Source of the DNA: an uncultured Demequina sp.
GTDB taxonomy: Bacteria; Actinomycetota; Actinomycetes; Actinomycetales; Demequinaceae
Assembly (NCBI GenBank): GCA_937925595.1
Contig: CALALQ010000496.1
Location: forward strand, 1-8,337
Direction of reading: 5' to 3'
DNA: 8,337 nucleotides
The stretch's first letter is position 1, and every line of letters begins with the position of its first letter. The notes under the pieces are model-generated. The model ran no database searches and was not told the origin of the DNA. It saw only the letters and a program-made list of their open reading frames with translations. The position numbers and the translations under genes are program-made. Of the stretch, positions 5,232 through 8,337 are shown in pieces.

Positions 5232-5254
5232 AACCCTCGTCACTGACGGGGGTT
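5232..5254 (+). terminator. Hairpin terminator after the 88-residue gene
   Basis: AACCCTCGTC (5232-5241) pairs with GACGGGGGTT (5245-5254), with one G-T wobble and a loop of 3, followed by TT. It separates the 4950 gene from the leaderless DUF4314 unit. Confidence 0.65.
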
Positions 5255-5287
5255 TTGGAGTATTTGCTAGTAGTTGCGCTTCTCCTA

Positions 5288-5301
5288 GAGCTAGTTATTG
5301 T
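5288..5301 (+). promoter_or_regulatory. GAGCTAGTTATTGT promoter box, copy D (leaderless)
   Basis: TATTGT (5296-5301) is the putative -10, with 7 bases to the ATG at 5309, so the transcript would begin at or next to the start codon. The 24 bases ending in this ATG match those ending in the 6128 minus-strand ATG at 20 positions. TTGCGC at 5274-5279 with a 16-bp spacer may be the -35. Confidence 0.6.
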
Positions 5302-5308
5302 CTGCCAT

Positions 5309-5494
5309 ATGAACGCTATCTCCACCGGCTCCCGAATCCGCTTTATCTCCTCCTCTGACCCTTACACCACCCTTTCCCGCGGTGATCAAGGAACCGTCGA
5401 AGACGTGGATTCCCTGGGCACTGTTCACGTCACATGGGATAACGGCTCCACCCTCGGAATGATCCCCGGCGAAGATCGCTTCGCGATCCTCTGA
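5309..5494 (+). CDS. DUF4314 family protein
   Basis: A 61-residue protein starting MNAISTGSRIRFISSSDPYT that matches the DUF4314 pattern as I know it: a G-x-R-I/V-R-x-I-S opening, the DPY...L...GDQGTV step at about 17-29, and the strongly conserved VHVTWDNGSTLGMIPGEDRF segment at 39-58. The fold is likely a small beta barrel. The family is common in actinobacterial plasmids, integrative elements and phages, and its biochemical role is not established. ATG at 5309 has no Shine-Dalgarno sequence but lies 7 bases after a -10 box, so it is probably leaderless. It is followed after 26 bases by the 5521 gene, which has a ribosome binding site, so the two probably form an operon. Confidence 0.88.
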   Translation: MNAISTGSRIRFISSSDPYTTLSRGDQGTVEDVDSLGTVHVTWDNGSTLGMIPGEDRFAIL

Positions 5495-5520
5495 ACTCAC
5501 CGAAAGCAAAGGAATCCATC

Positions 5521-5775
5521 ATGGCTGACAACACCCGCATCCTTCTCGCTATCGAGGACAACATGGGCTACACGCCCGATCAGGTCCACAACTCCATGAC
5601 GATCTACGACCTCGTGCGCGCCCTTCAGGAAGCTGCTGAGGAGTACGGCGAGGACACCTTGATCGTTCTCGACAACGGGCAACGCTACGGTGCTCGCTAC
5701 GGCGGCATCGACATCTACCGCGACCTCATCACGCCCGTTGAGGACGAAGACGAAGACGCTGACCTGAGCCTCTGA
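5521..5775 (+). CDS. Small acidic protein, unknown function
   Basis: An 84-residue protein beginning MADNTRILLAIEDNMGYTPD. AAAGGA is 7 bases upstream of ATG 5521. It has an N-terminal helix region, the segment MTIYDLVRALQEAAEEYGED (26-45), a probable strand-loop LIVLDNGQRYGARYGGIDIY (47-66), and a tail dense in Asp and Glu (EDEDEDADLSL). The middle resembles small accessory proteins of actinobacterial mobile elements in which a helix with alternating Leu and Ala is followed by a conserved D-N-G-x-x-Y-G-A turn, but I cannot name a family. It is very acidic overall. It follows the DUF4314 gene by 26 bases and ends just before a bidirectional terminator. Confidence 0.82.
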   Translation: MADNTRILLAIEDNMGYTPDQVHNSMTIYDLVRALQEAAEEYGEDTLIVLDNGQRYGARYGGIDIYRDLITPVEDEDEDADLSL

Positions 5776-5787
5776 CCACGCACGCTA

Positions 5788-5816
5788 AAGCCCCTGCCGA
5801 TCCTTGGCAGGGGCTT
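5788..5816. terminator. Bidirectional terminator between converging genes
   Basis: AAGCCCCTGCC (5788-5798) pairs perfectly with GGCAGGGGCTT (5806-5816) around a 7-base loop. It lies between the plus-strand gene ending at 5775 and the minus-strand gene ending at 5838, so it can serve both. The stem is shared with the terminator at 3917-3954. Confidence 0.85.
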
Positions 5817-5837
5817 CGTAGTTCGCTTCCGCGGCGG

Positions 5838-6128
5838 TCAGGTCACGTCACCGCGATAGAGGTCGCCTTCGACGTGCGACACGACTTCCCCAGTGCGGGA
5901 GGTGCCGACCCAGAGGTAGTCGCCTTCCTTCCACTCGATGTGCCAGCCAGCCGCGTGAAGCGCATCCCCCAAGGTCTCATCAGCGCCGCCAGGGAAGAAC
6001 GCCTCGCCGGAGGACGGAGGCTCGAACGCATCGAGGATCGCCTTGAGAGCATCCATCGACTGCGGCTTCTCTTCGACAACGCGGGCAAGGGTTCGTTCGT
6101 ACATCTTCCAATAGGAATCGAGGGTCAT
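5838..6128 (-). CDS. Hypothetical protein from a leaderless minus-strand gene
   Basis: A 96-residue protein, MTLDSYWKMYERTLARVVEE at its start. The first half (1-40) looks helical. The second half has alternating aromatic and charged residues (HAAGWHIEWKEGDYLWV, about 58-74) ending GEVVSHVEGDLYRGD, suggesting a small beta sheet with a substrate- or partner-binding face. It has no cysteine and no membrane segment. The ATG at 6128 has no Shine-Dalgarno sequence; it lies 7 bases after TATCGT of the shared promoter box (6149-6136), so a leaderless transcript is likely. It converges on the terminator at 5788-5816 and diverges from the plus-strand pair beginning at 6365. Family not recognised. Confidence 0.8.
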   Translation of the reverse strand: MTLDSYWKMYERTLARVVEEKPQSMDALKAILDAFEPPSSGEAFFPGGADETLGDALHAAGWHIEWKEGDYLWVGTSRTGEVVSHVEGDLYRGDVT

Positions 6129-6135
6129 AGGGCAG

Positions 6136-6149
6136 ACGATAACCGGCTC
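6136..6149 (-). promoter_or_regulatory. GAGCCGGTTATCGT promoter box, copy C (leaderless, minus strand)
   Basis: Read on the minus strand, 6149 to 6136 is identical over 14 bases to copy A at 4895-4908. TATCGT is the putative -10, 7 bases before ATG 6128. Both A and C have GTGYGA at 17 bp upstream, a possible weak -35. Confidence 0.6.
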
Positions 6150-6230
6150 CGCCCGCTCTCACACCCTCAAAGGAATACCCGCGTGGAGGTCACTGGATCG
6201 CTTCTGCGCGGGCTTCCGGTTCGGCACAAA

Positions 6231-6318
6231 CAATCACGCGATGAACAATCACTGGAGTCCAGATCGCAAGCTAGCGAAGTGTCACACGTATGCAGGATCG
6301 AACAATCTTGAGCAATCT
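6231..6318 (+). promoter_or_regulatory. Repeat-rich control region upstream of the 6365 pair
   Basis: CAATC occurs four times: CAATCAC at 6231 and 6246 (15 bp apart) and CAATCT at 6303 and 6313 (10 bp apart). Between them lie the palindrome CTGGAGTCCAG (6252-6262) and the 28-bp block at 6261-6288. This density suggests binding sites for one or more regulators between the divergent 6128 and 6365 genes. Confidence 0.4.
6261..6288 (+). promoter_or_regulatory. 28-bp upstream element, copy 2
   Basis: It matches 4812-4839 at 23 of 28 positions and also starts exactly 91 bp before the putative -10 (6352). It contains TCGC-AAGCTA-GCGA and AGTGTCACAC (GTGT-C-ACAC). The second string is repeated exactly at 7636-7645. 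An operator is inferred. Confidence 0.5.
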
Positions 6319-6343
6319 GAAGAGACGCGGTTCTTCTGACGAA

Positions 6344-6357
6344 GAGCCAGTTATTTT
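6344..6357 (+). promoter_or_regulatory. GAGCCAGTTATTTT promoter box, copy B (leaderless)
   Basis: TATTTT (6352-6357) is the putative -10, 7 bases before ATG 6365, the same spacing as at 5309 and 6128. This fixes the start of the following gene at 6365 rather than at an in-frame ATG at 6290. Confidence 0.6.
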
Positions 6358-6364
6358 CAATGCT

Positions 6365-6658
6365 ATGAACAAGGCTGACGCTCTCGCCACAATCGTTTCC
6401 TTCACTACTGACAGCGCTTACTACGGTGAGTTCGGCTTCATGAAGAGTGAACAAGCCGAAGAGGTTGCGGAGATCCTTTGGCATCGAGAGCACGGGACGC
6501 GGCTCGACATGTTGCTCTGCGGCGCACTTGGGCAGGCCATCCGCGCCTACACGGCTCAGGAGTGGGCCTACGACCCGTGCGAGGCTCCGCGTCGGGATGC
6601 ATGGATCGCTCTACTCCGCGAGAAGCTGCCGCGGACGATGGCTCTCCTGGACGAGTGA
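6365..6658 (+). CDS. Hypothetical protein, first of a two-gene unit
   Basis: A 97-residue protein starting MNKADALATIVSFTTDSAYY. The frame stays open upstream to an ATG at 6290, but neither start has a Shine-Dalgarno sequence, and 6365 lies at the leaderless distance from the shared promoter box. The protein is mostly helical with several aromatics; the middle (EQAEEVAEILWHREHGTRLD, about 30-49) is a charged amphipathic helix. It has two cysteines (one in LLCGALGQ and one in DPCEAPRR). It carries no known motif, signal peptide or membrane segment. It is separated by a single base from the next gene, so the two are surely cotranscribed. It diverges from the 6128 minus-strand gene, and its upstream region carries the 28-bp element shared with the 4950 gene. 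Confidence 0.78.
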   Translation: MNKADALATIVSFTTDSAYYGEFGFMKSEQAEEVAEILWHREHGTRLDMLLCGALGQAIRAYTAQEWAYDPCEAPRRDAWIALLREKLPRTMALLDE

Positions 6659-6659
6659 C

Positions 6660-6971
6660 ATGCTGCCCGCCTTCTTCAACACGGATATGTCCGCCGATGT
6701 CGAGTACGTGACGCACGAAGAGCCGGATGGTCTCTACGTGACGGCCACCGTCTACGAGGATGGTGAGGCGATTGGCTCGATGGTCTACGGCCCATTGAGG
6801 AAACTGTCATCCGACGACGCCGCGACGTTTCGCCTGGAAGCGTGGGGCGGTAGCGAGCCGATGTCGTTCCAGGACGGTGAGGCGTTCGAGGATGAGCATA
6901 AGAGCGGTGCCCTCGTCATCTTCGTGCGGTGGGGTGAGTCGTACTACATGGCCGCCGCCGTCGACGGGTGA
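6660..6971 (+). CDS. Small acidic protein, second of a two-gene unit
   Basis: A 103-residue protein; ATG at 6660 lies one base after the TGA of the 6365 gene, so it is probably translated by reinitiation, and no separate ribosome binding site is obvious. It starts MLPAFFNTDMSADVEYVTHE. The sequence alternates strands and turns (DGLYVTATVYEDGEAIGSMV, then SGALVIFVRWGESYYMAAAV near the end), suggesting a compact beta-rich fold. It is strongly acidic, with no cysteine and no membrane segment. Together with the preceding gene it resembles the two-gene small accessory modules frequent in mobile elements (such as toxin-antitoxin or anti-defence pairs), but nothing in either sequence identifies such a role. 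It ends 9 bases before a bidirectional terminator. Confidence 0.78.
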   Translation: MLPAFFNTDMSADVEYVTHEEPDGLYVTATVYEDGEAIGSMVYGPLRKLSSDDAATFRLEAWGGSEPMSFQDGEAFEDEHKSGALVIFVRWGESYYMAAAVDG

Positions 6972-6980
6972 GAGGAACGA

Positions 6981-7012
6981 GAGAAGCCCCGTCCACATGG
7001 ACGGGGCTTCTC
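6981..7012. terminator. Bidirectional terminator, copy 1 of a duplicated hairpin
   Basis: GAGAAGCCCCGTCC (6981-6994) pairs perfectly with GGACGGGGCTTCTC (6999-7012), loop ACAT. It lies between the converging genes ending at 6971 (plus) and 7027 (minus). The stem and the following AGCGTCACACC are almost identical to 7604-7646. Confidence 0.88.
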
Positions 7013-7026
7013 AGCGTCACACCTAC

Positions 7027-7566
7027 TCAGCCTTCGTGGTCGGAGTCGGGGTCATCGAAGTACTCCATCGCCTCTTCTTTCGAGAAGCCGAACATAGCCA
7101 TGAGGTTGGCGAGGTTGCACTCGACTGATTCGTCCTCGTTGAAATCGACCAGTCGAGCTTCTCGGATTGTGGGCTCTCCGGACGCCTCGTCTTCCGGTGT
7201 CTGCGCGAACTCCGCGGTTCCCTGAGAGATCCATCCCATAGCGGGATCGCAATCGGACCACTCGAAGGTGATTCGCCCTCCGCCCCTCACGACCGCTTCC
7301 TTCAGAACGTCAAAGGCATCCCGGCTTGGCGAATCCGGTCCGTACCAGGCTGAATCGTTTCCGAAGTAGCCCTCGACGTTGTTGGCGTACCTCCACCGAC
7401 CACTGCCCCAGCCGTTGAAGGTCCACGTGTCTCCGCTCTTCGTCAAGCTGTAACCGTCGCTGAGGATGTCGTACGAGCTATCTGCGGCGAGGTCGACTAG
7501 GTGCTGAAGCTCCGCACCGACTGACTCAGCAATGATCGTTACCCGTGCTGTAGTGATGTTTGCCAA
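7027..7566 (-). CDS. Hypothetical protein with TTG start, perhaps YubB/Api92-like
   Basis: A 179-residue protein starting (from TTG at 7566) MANITTARVTIIAESVGAEL. No in-frame ATG or GTG lies near; GAAAGAGAG about 5 bases upstream is a weak ribosome binding site. The first 20 residues look like a strand-helix start. Then comes a tryptophan-rich middle (GDTWTFNGWGSGRWRYANNV, about 45-64), a helix (DAFDVLKEAVVRGGG, about 83-97), a strand with ITFEWSDCDPAMGW, and an acidic end (EYFDDPDSDHEG). The order strand, Trp-containing strand pair, helix and GG-x-(I/V)-x-F-x-W vaguely recalls the ferredoxin-like YubB/Api92 domain of plasmid and phage proteins, but this is only a recollection. The gene is flanked on both sides by the same hairpin terminator. 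Confidence 0.78.
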   Translation of the reverse strand: MANITTARVTIIAESVGAELQHLVDLAADSSYDILSDGYSLTKSGDTWTFNGWGSGRWRYANNVEGYFGNDSAWYGPDSPSRDAFDVLKEAVVRGGGRITFEWSDCDPAMGWISQGTAEFAQTPEDEASGEPTIREARLVDFNEDESVECNLANLMAMFGFSKEEAMEYFDDPDSDHEG

Positions 7567-7603
7567 TGCACTCTCTTTCGTTGGTGTCTTAGGACCGGGA
7601 AGA

Positions 7604-7635
7604 GAGAAGCCCCGTCCATGCGGACGGGGCTTCTC
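7604..7635. terminator. Bidirectional terminator, copy 2 of a duplicated hairpin
   Basis: GAGAAGCCCCGTCC (7604-7617) pairs perfectly with GGACGGGGCTTCTC (7622-7635), loop ATGC. It lies just upstream of the 7566 minus-strand gene and downstream of the 8199 minus-strand gene, so it insulates the two. Stem and right flank match the copy at 6981-7012. Confidence 0.85.
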
Positions 7636-7649
7636 AGTGTCACACCACC

Positions 7650-7667
7650 GTCGAGATGGTGTACGCG
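7650..7667 (+). repeat. 18-bp boundary repeat, copy 3
   Basis: GTCGAGATGGTGTACGCG, identical to copy 1 (2383-2400). It lies between the hairpin at 7604-7635 and the end of the 7672 gene. Here, unlike the other copies, part of it belongs to an inverted repeat, ACACCA (7642-7647)/TGGTGT (7657-7662). Confidence 0.75.
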
Positions 7668-7671
7668 AGGC

Positions 7672-8199
7672 TTACTTGACCTTGGCGAGTTCCGCGACCT
7701 TCGCGACCAGCGGAGCCTTGATTCCCTCGATGGGACTCCAGTCGCGGGCGCGCTGATCCTCAGCCTTCGGCTTCCGCTTCGGCCCGTCGACGTGCGACGC
7801 GATCTGACCGAGAAGCTGGTGGTAGCTGATGAAGCCCGAATCCTTCAGAATCGGGTCCAGCTTCTCCTTCGTGAAATCGGCGGTGGTGAGGTTCTTCAGG
7901 ATGCTGATGACCGTCGTCTTGCGAGCAGCCTTCGCCTTGTCGAGGTACTCGGTCATGGTCGAGATGTAGGACTTGAGGTCTCCGAGGAGCGCGAGGTCCT
8001 CCTCCAGAGCCTCCGCGTCGGTCTGCGCCGCAACCTGCTTCTCGAAGTGGGCATCCCATGCCGCCTTCACCTCCTCCGGAGCAGCGTCATAGCCCTTCGT
8101 CTGCTTGCGGAACTCTTCGACGGTCAACGCCTCCGCCGTGTCGTAGTGCAGCACTTCGTCAAGCTGAAGGCCGGATGCGTTGCGGACGTAGATTGCCAT
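7672..8199 (-). CDS. Helical hypothetical protein
   Basis: A 175-residue protein starting MAIYVRNASGLQLDEVLHYD at ATG 8199. AAGGGGG about 12 bases upstream is a loose ribosome binding site; the frame is open further upstream to an ATG at 8268, but that extension (MRQPPQTGLPTDSTNPTQGG) lacks a ribosome binding site and reads like noncoding sequence. After a short strand at 1-5 the protein is almost wholly helical and charged: an acidic stretch at about 60-75 (DAEALEEDLALLGDL), a basic helix at about 85-105 (DKAKAARKTTVISILKNL), and a basic region rich in Lys and Arg at 140-150 (GPKRKPKAEDQ). Such a pattern fits a DNA- or protein-binding accessory factor. No family is recognised. It ends at the 18-bp repeat and duplicated hairpin. 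Confidence 0.8.
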   Translation of the reverse strand: MAIYVRNASGLQLDEVLHYDTAEALTVEEFRKQTKGYDAAPEEVKAAWDAHFEKQVAAQTDAEALEEDLALLGDLKSYISTMTEYLDKAKAARKTTVISILKNLTTADFTKEKLDPILKDSGFISYHQLLGQIASHVDGPKRKPKAEDQRARDWSPIEGIKAPLVAKVAELAKVK

Positions 8200-8337
8200 G
8201 GTTCGGATGCCCCCTTGGGTCGGGTTGGTTGAGTCAGTCGGCAAGCCGGTCTGGGGCGGCTGCCTCACTCAATCTCGCACTCAGCAAGGCCGGAACTCCG
8301 CCGAATCTGGGGCTTAACGCCGGTTCCAAACAAGTCC
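8200..8337 (-). promoter_or_regulatory. Upstream region of the 8199 minus-strand gene
   Basis: No gene is visible. It holds the leader of the 8199 gene and presumably its promoter. CACTCA occurs twice 13 bp apart (8266 and 8279 region), and GCGTTAAG on the minus strand near 8310 loosely resembles the GTTA core of the other promoter boxes. Neither is convincing. Confidence 0.3.

Noticed and set aside
2527..5882. GTGCGACACG at about 2527, 4829 and 5873 as a regulatory repeat
   Set aside because: Two of the three copies lie inside genes and follow from codon use; only the 4829 copy is in a control region.
6183..6311. Small frame with GTG start after AAAGGA
   Set aside because: The spacing is acceptable but the frame runs through the repeat-rich control region, has an unremarkable Ser/Arg-rich product, and no promoter is seen on that side.
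6290..6364. Longer N-terminus for the 6365 gene
   Set aside because: No ribosome binding site; the shared promoter box with 7-base spacing points to ATG 6365.
7618..8232. Plus-strand open frame of 204 codons
   Set aside because: Antisense to the 8199 gene, starts inside the terminator hairpin, and its product is a Leu/Arg/Val-rich artefact.
1..8337. CRISPR array, tRNA, rRNA or insertion sequence
   Set aside because: No regularly spaced repeats, cloverleaf, rRNA stretch, transposase or terminal inverted repeats were seen on either strand.

Overview
The window looks like accessory (mobile-element) DNA from a GC-rich actinobacterium, possibly of the Microbacteriaceae/Micrococcales type. The basis is GC-rich codon third positions, clear AAGGAG-type ribosome binding sites mixed with apparently leaderless genes, a DUF4314 protein, and many small genes of unknown function, each in a short unit closed by a strong hairpin terminator. 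The taxon is inferred from style, not from a marker gene. I see no replication gene, tyrosine integrase, phage structural gene, tRNA, rRNA or CRISPR array, so plasmid, integrative element and phage cannot be separated.

Layout. Positions 1-186 hold a possible gene tail and a short promoter-to-terminator unit containing only a two-codon reading frame. Positions 332-2357 hold a plus-strand run of five tightly packed genes: a small single-span membrane protein, a serine recombinase of the resolvase/invertase family, a 44-residue protein, a proline-rich protein and a PilX-like pilin-type protein. Positions 2423-3908 hold a 460-residue orphan protein followed by a 29-residue acidic microprotein and a terminator. 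Positions 4051-4680 hold a 209-residue protein with a Cys/His N-terminal motif, with its own promoter and terminator. Positions 4950-5775 hold an 88-residue helical protein, then a DUF4314 protein and an acidic 84-residue protein. A minus-strand gene (5838-6128) and a plus-strand pair (6365-6971) diverge from about 6129-6364. Two minus-strand genes (7027-7566 and 7672-8199) follow, the first framed by two almost identical bidirectional terminators.

The most striking content is regulatory. (i) Four promoters on both strands (4895, 5288, 6149 minus, 6344) share a GAGCYRGTTATYGT-like box. At three of them the ATG begins exactly 7 bases after the putative -10, with no Shine-Dalgarno sequence, so the genes look leaderless. 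(ii) Two of these promoters carry a related 28-bp block exactly 91 bp upstream of the -10. (iii) Three other transcription units share a CTCGTTAGA box followed by an AAGGAG leader. (iv) An 18-bp sequence, GTCGAGAYGGTGTACGCG, occurs three times at gene boundaries. Together these suggest one element-wide regulatory network controlling small accessory genes. All regulatory roles are inferred from repetition and spacing only.
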